Below the pieces are notes generated by a model. The model saw only the letters and a list, made by a program, of their open reading frames with translations. It was not told where the DNA came from and ran no database searches. The position numbers and the translations under genes are program-made. From positions 5,642,001 through 5,706,000 of the forward strand of contig OU612067.1 in the NCBI GenBank assembly GCA_914767715.1: 64,000 nucleotides of DNA. The letters run 5' to 3'. The DNA is from Membranipora membranacea. Taxonomy: Eukaryota; Bryozoa; Gymnolaemata; Cheilostomatida; Membraniporidae. Positions 34,328 to 46,300 of this stretch are shown here, one piece after another (positions within the stretch are counted from its first letter, which is position 1; each line of letters starts with the position of its first letter).

Positions 34328-35261
34328 TGCCTCAGTGCCTCAATGCTAATGCTCCATCTAGTGTCCTGTCTAGGTTTATTATTGAGTCTATGGATATACT
34401 TTTATAATAAACAATTTTTAGTGACTCATCAAGTAACTCTATCAGCATCTGAGAAAAATTGGATCACACTTGAGACAAATGAAGTAAGGTAAATCTTGCA
34501 AACATAAATATGATTTCGAATAATTTTGGTCTTTTATTTTCATTGCATACTAATACACTCTTACCAACCTATGATGTGTAATTGTGGCCATGACATTGTT
34601 TCTGCCAGCCTGCATCCACTATCACCAGGATCCATGGCGGTCCATGACGAGAAAATTGTCCTTTCTTGCTATTTCTCTTTCAGCCCCATGCGCAGCCCTA
34701 GATTCGGCTAGCCATTCTTCCTCGATACATCTAGAAACTCTCTTTTCTTCAGCACTGAAGCTATTAGGCTGATATGCTAGAAGAAATAACATGAGTGTTA
34801 CTGTAACCAAAGACCAGGGCATGGCATTGATCAGTTATTGTTTTCTAGTCTAGTTAAACAATTGAAACGCTATAACTGGTGTACTTATCCAACAGTTCAT
34901 AGTCATTCAAATTATCTGTGTAACTTACTGGGTAATTCTAATGTTTGCTACTGCTTTTGGTTCAGCTTAATGGATTAATAAGGTTGTATGACTTTATATT
35001 CACTAGTGAATATAGCTACGCTCTCTAGTTGAGTTTATTATTATTTTTTTTGCAACACTTTTATGGCATCTTAAAAGTCAATATGATAAGCATAATCTTA
35101 GTCCAACATGAATTAAACTTGGTCAATATGTATAGCTGACTATATTGTACTATGTTACTATGTCAATATGTTACTAGGCCTCCCTAGCTAAACAAGTTTC
35201 ATCATTCTAATTGGAAACAAAATTTCCAATTTATCACAAAACTGAGTCAAATTGGCCGAGG

Positions 35262-35342
35262 CGATAAAAGCCTACATTCAGGAAGATATGCTTCAGCTGA
35301 GCATTGAGCTGACTACCATCTACAGTGATGATGAATTCACAG
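35262..35342 (+). pseudogene. Decayed copy of exon 10 of the large gene
   Basis: The plus-strand frame AEAIKAYIQEDMLQLSIEL followed by YSDDEFTG aligns with [18 protein letters not shown] and YYSDDEFSG of exon 10. It ends at GTTATT instead of a GTAATT donor. The upstream GEGEG part is not found, so it is truncated. Confidence 0.65.
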
Positions 35343-35678
35343 GTTATTCGCATAAGCTGCGCATTTATTTCCCAAAGTTCCAAGTTTCTTCTACATTTTC
35401 TTACAATTGAGTGCTATTGCTCCCTCATTTATTGCTTTTGTATGCCAACCTGTAGACGACAATGAGCTGCTGCTTATGTTTTTTTGCATACCGCAAACTA
35501 TCATAAAAAAATGGATTAAAATCTACATGCAAAACCCTGTTCCAACGCTTTTCCATATAAAATCGTATTCATGAACATCGATTTGATGTCAATGGATGCT
35601 GGGAGTTAAACCAAGCCATCACAAAGACTGCTTCGACATCAAACACAAAACAAACTTTAAATAAATGTTTCAAGTTTA

Positions 35679-35820
35679 TTGCAGAGTGTGAGGAAACTCA
35701 CCTTGATCTAAGTTGCAATATCATTGCAGTGTTAGGAAAGCCTGAGCGAATGCTGTCACCGTGTCCGGCTGGTGATAAGGACGTGTCCAGATAAGGCCTT
35801 GGCAAACACCTTGCCACTAG
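35679..35820 (+). pseudogene. Decayed copy of the exon 11 start
   Basis: A TTTATTGCAG acceptor is followed by ECEETHLDL, related to ECAETLSGF of exon 11. After that, a sequence shared with 63.36-63.50 kb (GGTGATAAGGACGTGTCCAG) continues but contains stops. Confidence 0.6.
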
Positions 35821-36353
35821 GAGCCATCATGGACTACTGTCATGAAGATGGGGTTACATATTCTTCAATATTGGACTAAATCACATTATATAAATATTCC
35901 GCCAGTTGCACTAATTTTTTTCCTTGTGTTCTCTATAGGATGGCCGGTTCAGATTTCTGCGAATCAGAGTAAACAAAAAGGCGAGGAAATAAACGACAAT
36001 AGAAGCCACCGAATCATCTACTAACATCGGTATAGATATAGCCTTCGAACGGCTCACATCTAGGCCCCATGCCAAGTCAGCTGATCTTTATGATCTAGAC
36101 CCATTCTTTATAACATTATAGTACCTGGATTATATCATAATAAATATACATATATAACATATTATATTATAACTGTCACACTGCCTCATATTAATATCGA
36201 CTGACATTATATAATTCTGATTTGTTCTATGTGCACCTATATTTCTTAACTTGATCAATTGCATATTATATTTAGGATTAATTATGTGGTTTGGAGCTAG
36301 TGTATTATTAGATATAGTTTAAGAGTACATGGTCACACCTTATTTCCATCTAG

Positions 36354-36482
36354 GAGTTGTGATCATTTTCGATACAGCTAGGTGCTGGACTAAACCACAT
36401 AGGGGACGTCAGAAGGAATGGTGAGCCCCTCAATCTGCACGAGGAGCTGGACAACTTAAGGGTTTTCCACGAGGAGTTAGGG
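36354..36482 (+). pseudogene. Copy of exon 2 of the large gene, broken by a TGA
   Basis: It is exactly 129 nt, the same length as exon 2, with conserved CATCTAG acceptor and GTAAGT donor. It reads QLGAGLNHIGDVRRNGEP and then ELDNLRVFHEELG. The third codon is TGA. An alternative acceptor (GATACAG, ending 36377) would skip the stop and leave 35 open codons in phase 0. Its downstream intron is the insertion site of the 14.85-kb element. Confidence 0.7.
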
Positions 36483-36507
36483 GTAAGTATTATATCAAGG
36501 TCACAAT

Positions 36508-37355
36508 GCAAGAAGGAAAAACCTACCATTTTTGGAATAGGTCCTTCTAGTCTGATCTTAATCGCATCTAATTCTTTTGCGTAACGGAACACAGCGGGTA
36601 AAAAATTTTTGTGAACCAGAGCTACTGTAACGCCAAAAGCATCGTTTACAGATACCACTTATCGGTGAGTTTTTTGAGTGGCTGAAATTATTCAGGGCAT
36701 GAATTGCGCTAATTTAAGAAAAGCTTTAGGCTGAAAATATTTATGCGAAAAGGTACACTAATAAGGTTAATATATAATAGCTAAATTTAGAGGGTTGCAC
36801 CAACCGCACTCCCGCGCTCAGCCTCCTGTAAACCTGAAAATATTTAGGCGAAAAAGCACACTAATAAGGTAAATATATAATAGCTAAATTTAGAGGGTCG
36901 AACCAACCGCACTACCGCGCTCAGCCTCCTGTAAAGCTGAAAATGTTTAGGCGAAAAAATACACTAATACGGTAAATATATAATAGGCAAAATTAGAGGG
37001 TCGCACCCGCCGCACTCATGCGCTCAGCCTTCTGAGAGGTTGAAAATATTTAGGCGAAAAAATACGCTAATAGGTAAAAATGTAATAGCCAAATTTAGAG
37101 GGTCGCACCAACCGCACTCGTGCGCTCAGCCTTCTGAGAGGTTGAAAATATTTAGGCAAAAAAATACACTAAGGTTAATATATAATAGCCAAAATTAGAG
37201 GGTTGCACCAACCGCACTTGTGCGCTCAGCCTTCTGAGAGGTTGAAAATATTTAGGCGAAAAAATACACTAAGGTTAATATATAATAGCCAAAATTAGAG
37301 GGTCGCACCCGCTGCACTCATGCGCTCAGCCTTCTGAGAGGTTGAAAATATTTAG
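36508..37355. repeat. Left terminal inverted repeat, 6 tandem subunits
   Basis: The outer 221 bp are unique and about 93% identical by eye to the inverse of the right end. Then follow six units of about 102 bp starting at 36729, each with a GAAAATATTTAGGCG-like start, a CTAAATTTAGAGGGT segment and a GCACTC..GCGCTCAGCC segment. The last unit is cut at TTTAG (37355), directly before an open exon. Confidence 0.9.
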
Positions 37356-40300
37356 ATTGACTCAGCTTTTAAAAAGAGAGTGGTAAGCTTCTACACTGGT
37401 GCTGGCGAAGCTGATAATAATTGTGCCTACAACATGAATTCGGGAATCGTTTTTAGCTCTAACAAGACAATCCCGCCTAATATGGAGAGGTGAGGTTACT
37501 GAACGTTCATGTTAGTACAGCTAGCAGCTATTTGGCTATTTGTCTAATGCCTAGGTGCCTGTTATGATGTCAAAGTGGTTATTAGGCGCCTGTTATGATG
37601 TCAAAGTGGTTATTAGGCCAGGATTAGTCTAATTTCTCAGCCGTTGGTGCCACAACCAAAGCCGATCATGATTCCGATAGGGTTATGTCACAATCCCTAA
37701 ACACATGAGAGAAACTTAGCATATCGTTTTTCCTTCCATCAACAAAGGAGGTGAGCTCTCCGATCAATGGCCTAGCTTGCCCACCCTTACATAGTACAAG
37801 GGTGCGCTAATCAGATGAGATGTATCATGTATCATATCTAATGTAACCATATTCTCATTGGCCCCGAAAGGGGCATTGAATAGGAAAATAAAAAAGTTCA
37901 TTTTTTTTTTAAACCTATATGCCCAACAAGCCACATCTGACAGCTTGTCAGTTTTTCCATTGTAGAGCTGCATTTGAACAATAGCCAATAATAGATATAA
38001 AGCGCTAAATGGTCAAGCTTAGATCCCCAAAAATAGCAAATGATGAAACAGTATTGGCAGAGTAATTAATGCTGAATTGAGGAATACTTATAACTTGTAT
38101 ATATACCTAAGCGTCAATCGTGGTTTTAAAATAGAGACTGCCTTTGGTAATAATCCAGTGAGGGGAGCTTGTTTAAGTTAGTTTGGAACTGAAACAAGTT
38201 GTGCTCGCCTATCTCATTACAGATACGCATCTAAGATGGTAGTTATAGGATTCCAGCTACCAACCATTCTGGCTAAATCGGACGCTGGAATTTCTGATCT
38301 CAATAACCTGCTTCCGGAAGCTAGGAAATGTGCCTGGGGATTTTTACAGGCCATCCCACCAATTCTGCAGGAGTTCACTTCTTTGTCAGCTCAAGATCGG
38401 TGGGCTCTAATAAGGGAAGCAAAAGAAATGCTAGGGGAGAGCACCCAGGAACGGTTGTTGGAGGGCTACGCCTCGCTGGCCTTCTTAATGAAGAGAGTGA
38501 GTCTATCATGGGTCCAGCAATGTTGGGTCTATATCTCTTTGTCATGAACAAGCGAGTTGTTTGAGTAGTTCAGTTAAACGTGTTTAATTTTTGGCCTAGT
38601 ATTAGGGTATGGCTGCATGTCATTTGCTAGGTCAGGCCTTCAAATCTTTAATTTATGTTATTTGTGCTGTACTTCACCATTCTGACTATGATTAAAACCA
38701 GTAAATGTAGGCCACCAGTCAGGTAGCGCAGTTTGGACAACATGAGGGTCATGTTCACAACATGAGGGTCATGTTCACAACATGCGGATCATGTTCACAA
38801 CATGAGGGTCATGTTAAGAAACTCTATCCTGCGTCCTGTTGGAATATGGAAACTGTACCTTTTAGCGCCTGACCATTGAAATTTGTACTAGTCTGGAGTA
38901 GGACAATGTAAATAATAAATTCATAGGTAGTGAATTGATAAAATCATGTCTGGAAGTAGTCTGAGGTGTCATAGAGATGGCCGAAAGGGAAAACCCACGA
39001 ATCATCGGTATAAAAATCGATGTCAATTTAAGGGAGCCCAAAATGCTCAACCCAATAGGTATCAAAATCAGGGTGCTGAGGATATTTCCCTAATCCGAAA
39101 ACATGTCTTTGGAACTTGCCAGGTGGATAACATTTGATAGGTTTTTTTCCTTTGAGAACTACCATAGGTATACATATTATCAATGTACTCAAAATTTGCG
39201 GAGTAGAATAATAGTGGTACAAGGCTGGTGGCAGGGATGGAAAGTATGAGATAATTCGAATGGTTTTGTCCTACATACTTGAAAACTCCCCAAAGGGTTT
39301 ATCAACATACCTGGTATTGCCTGTCCAAGTTTCATGAAAATCCGTCAACCCAAATCTTTGATGCATCCGGATTAAAAATCTCAGTGTGCATTTTACTAAT
39401 ATTGCATAATTATTTAGGAGATTCTTAGCTGTGACATCACGCTTGACATAACGCTCTGACACAATGCAAATTTAGTACACATAATGTCGGATGGCTTGGT
39501 ATATTAATGAAATAAGAGAATTTAGACTAAACTAAAATTTTAAGTGGTCAGAACTAGATTTAAAAATGCATGTTTCGCCATATTTGCTATCCCTGCCACC
39601 AGCCTTGTACCACCATAATAATCTATTACAATAATATATTGATTAGAAATTATTGCTATGTGTCCAGACAGAATAGGCATACCTCTTTCTACGAGACACT
39701 GGGTCTGTAACAATCTATGGAAGAACCCATATATGTCCTATATGTCTAAATACATGAGAAGTTCAAAACATGATACTGGCAAACCCCCCCCCCCCCCCAT
39801 CAGCATCACGATTTTGAAAGCTATCAATTAAGAATTTTAGGCTACCTTAACTTGGCTTGGTTTTTTTCGTATATAATCTTCATTAGATGGTTTTCCTGTT
39901 TTGCGAGCCGTTAATCCGAGATATGGAAAGCAATGGCGTTTGTATGAAATTGGTAGTTGAGTCATTGTGTTAAAATAATTGGATAATTTGTTACAGATAT
40001 TAAAGCTAGGGGGCATCGAAGAGGAAGCAGTGAGCATTAGTGACATATGCTGTGGATTCATCTAGTGCCAATAAGATGTTCCACAGGCTATGGAATGTGT
40101 GAGTGGGTTCATAGACAGTCTACGGGACTCAGATAAACCGGTCAGCATCTCCGTTACAGCACACAAAATTTCTCATGCTTCTAGTTGCACATGATTGCCT
40201 ATCAAACGCTCTATATTGCCAACCATCTCTCCCTATATCCCGGACATGGTATGTTTCATTTAGTGCATCTCTGGCAAAACTGGTAATCCGAGTCCATAGA

Positions 40301-43300
40301 CTTTTAGCATACATAGCCATTAATCTTCGGTCTCAATTGCATACACATCATCCGTGTTGACAGGTCGGCAACGCTTCCTTTAGAAATTATCTGTCAATAT
40401 GTTGGAACAATGAACTTAACCTCCAGGAAGAACAACTGCAGTCACATGACCAATTGAGGTGTGTGCAGTTGGTTCAGAGTTGTCCCCTCAAAAACACACT
40501 CAATTGGAAACATAACTCCATGATAGCCCAAGTTCTTTGGTAGCAATTAGGGGTGGGTTACACTGAATACACTGACTCACTAGAAAATAACCGCAATTCT
40601 GTGAATATGCTTAGTGATGAGGCTTGATGGCCATGGTGTTGACACCAATTATTCTCATAACTGATGGTTTATTTCACTAAACTGAGACATGGGACTATAG
40701 AGAAGATGCTCATTGACAGTTGAGGTGCCATCCTTTTCAGATATACAATGCTTAAACCTCAAAAATAATCCAGAGAAAAGTCATTAAAATGTTAATTTTT
40801 CACTCTATAAATCCTGGAATCTCTATGCAGAACCCTTAATTGATCAATCTAAAAACATGGAGGTATGGACAACTCCCTATTTCCTATAACTCTGTAGGCA
40901 CAGTGTTGCCTGTGCACATCCCTTTTGTGCTGTATCCTGTTTGGAGCAAGAAGCAATAATATAATGGCTCATGAAACACAAACAATATCAGTCTTATTGA
41001 TGTATTACTAATTGCCATCAATACACGACACCACAATATAACAAACTGGCGACGAGGATGAAACACAAGGAGAAGAATTAAAGGCAAGTAAACCTACTGT
41101 ATGCTTGTAAATTGTCTTGGAAATTTCATGCATGGCACTCAGCCTGAAATTTTAATCTCCTAACTAGCATAGATTCAAGCTTGATGTTGCTGTTATGCTA
41201 GGAAATAGGTAGGATTTAGCAAAGGTATAAATTCTAAAACAAGCTAGTGGAGATAGTGAGTGAGTCATGCATGCTTTGTAGGATTTGTGAATTGATTTAG
41301 ACTTGAGATCTCTGTGAGAAGCCATTGCTAGGATTTGAAAACTGTTGAAATCTGCATTAAGCAAGCTTACTCTGTAAAATAGACTCATTACCCTGTATCA
41401 TGGATGCTAGGGGTCCTGAAAAATTCGATCCCGAGGGAGATGCTGCCACTGTTTCTTTAAACTGGAGGGCTTGGGTAGAAGAATTTGAACCTTTTGTTGA
41501 GTTCAAAGGCCTATTTAACTACGCAGATGATAGTGTAAATGAGATAAATCACTCTGATATGAGAAGGCAAAGGCGGGCTGCTTTATTATTTTATGGAGGC
41601 CCTAGGGTTAGGCAAGATCTCCCAAACAAAGGCAATGATGATAATTATGACGCTGCCATTACTGCTCTCAACAGATATTTTACAGTCACCCCAAATAGGA
41701 TTTTCCAACGTCATATGTTTCGTAAAGCCGTGCAAAACCAAAATGAGACAGTAGCACAGTATGTTTCAAGGCTGAGAACAATGACTATAGGTTGCGAATA
41801 TGCCGATGTAGATTCAGAGATCACTGACCAAGTTGTATGTAACTGTTTGTAAAACTCTTTGAGACAAAAATGCCTGAGAAAAGGGGCTACTCTAAATTTG
41901 GAAAGACTACTCATTTTTGCCGCTACTGATGAAGCCGTTGAACAGCAAAACCGCGAAATTACTGGTGCTAGTTCTAGCTCTGTAAACAGAATGGCAAGGG
42001 TAGTAGACATAACAAAGCTTCTAGTGAAAAACTGAAACTTGAGACTAAATCCAATGAATGCTACCGTTGTGGCTCTACTGAGCACTATGGTTCAAATCCA
42101 AAATGTCCAGCCAAAGGTAAGGAATGCCGCAAATGCGGCAAGATGGATCATTTTGAGAAAAAATGTAGGACAGGTGAGGCTAGCAACAAAAGCAGATTTC
42201 AGCCTAAACACCGAGGTAAAAAGGTCAACCAAATCAATCAAAACAGTGACAACTCTGACACATCAGGCGCTGAAAATTCTGAACATGTCTTCACTGTCAA
42301 AAAGTCAGTGAGATACCGGAACCAACCAACCAATCGACTCGGGTAGCGACAGTAATCTGATTGGAAAAGATACCTGGGCAGCCATGAAAAATTCTAAAAT
42401 TCAGTATACTAATGGAAAAAAAAACCTAGATAATTCAAAATGATATGGCTATGCATCAGACAAGCTATTGTCCATTTTAGGCACGTTTGAAGCAAAATTA
42501 GAATTCGGGGGGACTGTTCTTCACTCTGAGTTCACAGTAGTTGATTCCGATGCTGATAATTTGCTCTGCTATGACGATTCTGTTAGTCTAGGTGTGCTAG
42601 TTATCAAAACTGATCAGCCTAATGTCTGTAATAGTGTCGCTCCAATTCTCGATGTCGATTCTCTCTGTAGTGAGTTTAGTGGTCTGTTTTCCGGGCTAGG
42701 TTTGTTGAAGGATCGTGAGATTCAGTTAGAGATTGATCCTAGTGTTAAACCGGTTGCACAACCACATCGTAGAATTCCGTTTGGTTTACGCAAGAAGATT
42801 GAGTCTAAAATCCAGGAGCTGATTGATCTAGATGTCATTGAACAAGTCGAGAAGCCCTCAGATTGGGTGAGTCCTGCTCATATCGTACCAAAACCTAATG
42901 GAGACATACGCCTCACTATTGATATGAGAGAAGCTAACAAAGCTGTGAAGCGTGAAAGACACCCGATACCAACCATGGAAGAAATGCTGCTCGACATGAA
43001 TTAATCTAAAATCTTTAGCAAGTTAGATCTGAAGTGGGGATATCATCAAATCATGCTAGATGAGAAGTCGCGTAATATCACCACATTCTCTACACACATT
43101 GGTCTCTTCAGATATAAGAGGTTGCTATTTGGCGTGAATGCTGCTGTTGAGGTGTATCAACACGAGATTCGGAGAGTAATTCAGGGAATACCAGGCGTAG
43201 CCAACATGAGTGATGACATCATTGTTCATGGTGAGGACAGAGCCCAGCATGATTCCAGACTAAGAATGGTTTTCCAACGTCTACAAGATGCCGGCCTAAC

Positions 43301-46300
43301 ACTCAACCGTGAGAAGTGCAAGTTCGCTCTGCCAGAGATCGAGTTCCTTGGACACAAGCTCTCTGCTAATGGTATTGATCCTGGAGCTGGTAAAGTCGAG
43401 GCTGTACAGAATGCTCGCCAACCAGCTAACGCTGAAGAAGTAAGAAGTTTCCTTGGTCTAGTCACATATCTCTGCAAATTCATACCAAATCTCAAATTCA
43501 AGTTCGGAGTGAAGGAAATCCAGGCATTCAACAAAATCAAGGAAATAATGTCAAATCCCGTCACTCTCGGTTACTTTGATTGTTCTGCTGAAACAAAAGT
43601 TATCGCTGATGCAAGTCCTATAGGACTAGGTGCTGTTCTGATTCAAATACAAAATGGTGTATAGTCGTATTATTTCCTATGCTAATCGTACATTATCTGA
43701 TGTTGAAAGGCGCTATAGCCAAACAGAGAAAGAAGCTTTAGCTCTGGTTTGGGCCTGTGAGCGTTTTGAGTATTATCTCCTAGGTCTAAAATTTGACCTT
43801 GTTACTGATCATCAACCATTGCTGACTATCTATAAGGGTAAAAAGAAATCGAAGCGTACTAGTGCTCGTATCGAAAGATGGGTTCTTAGGCTCCAGCCAT
43901 TCGAGTTCCGTGTTGTTCACATTCCAGGTAAAAACAATATAGCTGATCTGTTGTCTCGTCTAATCAAAACTGATAGTTCTGCCACTTTAACAAAATCTCA
44001 GTTAGAGGACATGGCCTTTATCAGGCATGTTGCTTTGGAGTCAACTCCTCGTGCTCTCACAACCAAACAAATTGAGAGATTCTAGTACAGATTCTGAGTT
44101 ACTTGAGGTTCGCAGATGTGTTCAGTTTGGTGACTGGTCCAAATTCGCTGGTCATAAGATGTATCGAGCTGTCGCTGATGAGTTATGCTGTGTAGGTAAC
44201 GTCCTGCTAAGAGGTAGTCGCATAGTGATCCCAAAATGTTTGAGAACTCAAGTGATAGAACTAGCCCATGAAGGTCATTTGGGTATAGTGGATACAAAAC
44301 AAAACCTAAGGTCTAAAGTCTGGTGGCCAAGCATGGAAAAAGAAGCTGAAAATTACACTCGTTCATGTCATGGATGTCAACTGACAGGCCGTGGGCTAAG
44401 CAAACAGCCTATTCGTTCCACAAAAATTCCTTCTAATCCATGGGAAGATTTAGCTGCTGATTATTTAGGGCCATTGCCTAATGGTGACAACATTCTTGTT
44501 GTTGTAGATTACCACAGTAGATTTTATGAGGTGCGTTTCATGAAAACTATCAATGCTGAGTGTACTATCGCTGCTCTATCTGATATCTTTTTCACACATG
44601 GCCTGCCCAGAACTCTGAAAACTGATAATGCTACTACTTTCACATCAACACAGTTCCGTGATTATTGTGATCATCAGGATATAAAGCATTTGAGAATCAC
44701 TCCTCGATGGCCTCAAGCCAACGGTGAAGTGGAGAGACAGAATTCGTCTCTCATGAAAAGAATTGAGAGAAATGTAACAATATAACAATCCTCCATAACC
44801 ATGTTTCATCATAAACAATTACTCCTAATGATTGCAATTCCATTTTTTACTGATCACTCTCTAATTTCAAGTGACCATTATTTATGCATGCACACCATTT
44901 TTCAATTTTTTGGAATTAGCCAATCAGCAGCCAGCTTGACTATGAGTTGTTCTTCATTGGTTGGAAGCTCACTAAAGTTCAAATGTAGAAACTACAAGTC
45001 TTCCTATCTAAGTATACCAGGAGAATACTAAAGCTGAGATGGTTCCATAAGACTAGCAACAAGGATCTTCTTGAGAAAACCAAGCAACACAAGATGGAGC
45101 ACACTCTGGAAAGTCGAAGATGGCCATATCTGGGGCAAACTTTGAGGAGAATGGATTCGAGCATGGCTGTAAGTCTCGGCTGGGCTCCGGAAGGAAAGAC
45201 ACTGCCAGGAAGACCAAAAGAAACTTGGAGGAGAGTGGTTATGAAGCGATTGAAGACAGTTGGTGTGAAGACCTGGAATGAGGCAGCAGATATAGCGAAA
45301 GATAGGGAGAAGTGGAAAGCAACTGGGAAGCTGTTATGGGAGACGCTATGTGTCACGAGACATTCAGCATCATAAGTCAAGTAAATCAAATGTTCCTCCA
45401 TAAATTTCTAAAACATCAGCTATCTTTCTTCGCCTTCATAATGCACAAACTAGCAGAAGAGTGGTACGAAAGGACTGTACGAGATTGGATTGATTTTGAT
45501 ACATAGACACCCTGTCTATATCACATGACAAATGTTTTATAATGCTGAAATGTTGTTGGGATTTGAACTACGTCGGAAGAACTGTGCTTTTTAACTGTAA
45601 AGAAAATGTTTCCTGAGTGCTTCGGAGAACAAAATATCTGTCTACCCAAGTTTGCTGCCCTCGAGCAGCAGCCGAAGTGCCTACAAAAAGTTGAAAGAGG
45701 CAGTCGGCATGGAGCGCACGAGTAGGCTTTTTGTGGATGGTTAGTAACTACTTGCATCGGTTATCGTATTATGTTCATTGCCCATGCTTTACTAAACCTG
45801 GAGACTGGTTATTAAACCAAGAACATGGAAGAACTGACTTTCGTGACATTTGTGAACCTGGGTGGTAGGAGGGACCGTAGAAAACAGATCCTGAGAGCGT
45901 GTCATGCTTACTTGGTGATCATGTAGTCATGTTAGTTCGCAGTATGCTGTAGTCAATATTTTCACTTAGTCACTTATGAGTCTTTTATATACTATTTATA
46001 TTCATTTGCAGAAGTCAGTGGAAATATGGTTAAGTGCTGCTGCTACAGTCTCGCCAGAGAAACACTGACACAGCAATCTTGGAGTGATCTTGTGCAAGGT
46101 ATGACCAATACAGCCAATTGGAATGAAGATCCTCCCTAATTGAAAGTGTGCAGGCCAGCTATAAATCACTTAATGCTGAAGCTGATTACTTTGACTTATC
46201 AATTTTCTCTGGTCGGTATAAGTACTGTGTGAACTCAGGCTATGCCGGAAGGTCCTGCAACAAAACTCTAAATTGTTAGTTCAACCGAAGAGTCAACTCT

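Larger units (their letters stand above)
32270..35250. other. Non-coding region with two foldback repeats
   Basis: No gene was recognised. It contains an 80-bp hairpin (33577-33656) and a 375-bp foldback element (33953-34327). Remaining open frames are short and without splice context. Confidence 0.4.

Noticed and set aside
36508-37355. Tandem 102-bp repeats as a CRISPR array or satellite
   Set aside because: Repeats are contiguous without spacers and are mirrored in inverse at 50336-51356 as the TIRs of one element.
43200-43230. Gypsy RT motif MSDD read as a destroyed YxDD site
   Set aside because: The [I/M]SDD form is normal for K02A2.6-like metazoan gypsy elements, so it is not by itself evidence of decay.
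44785-45500. 3' LTR of the gypsy element
   Set aside because: No sequence resembling the putative 5' LTR (40893-41043) was found here or elsewhere in the window.
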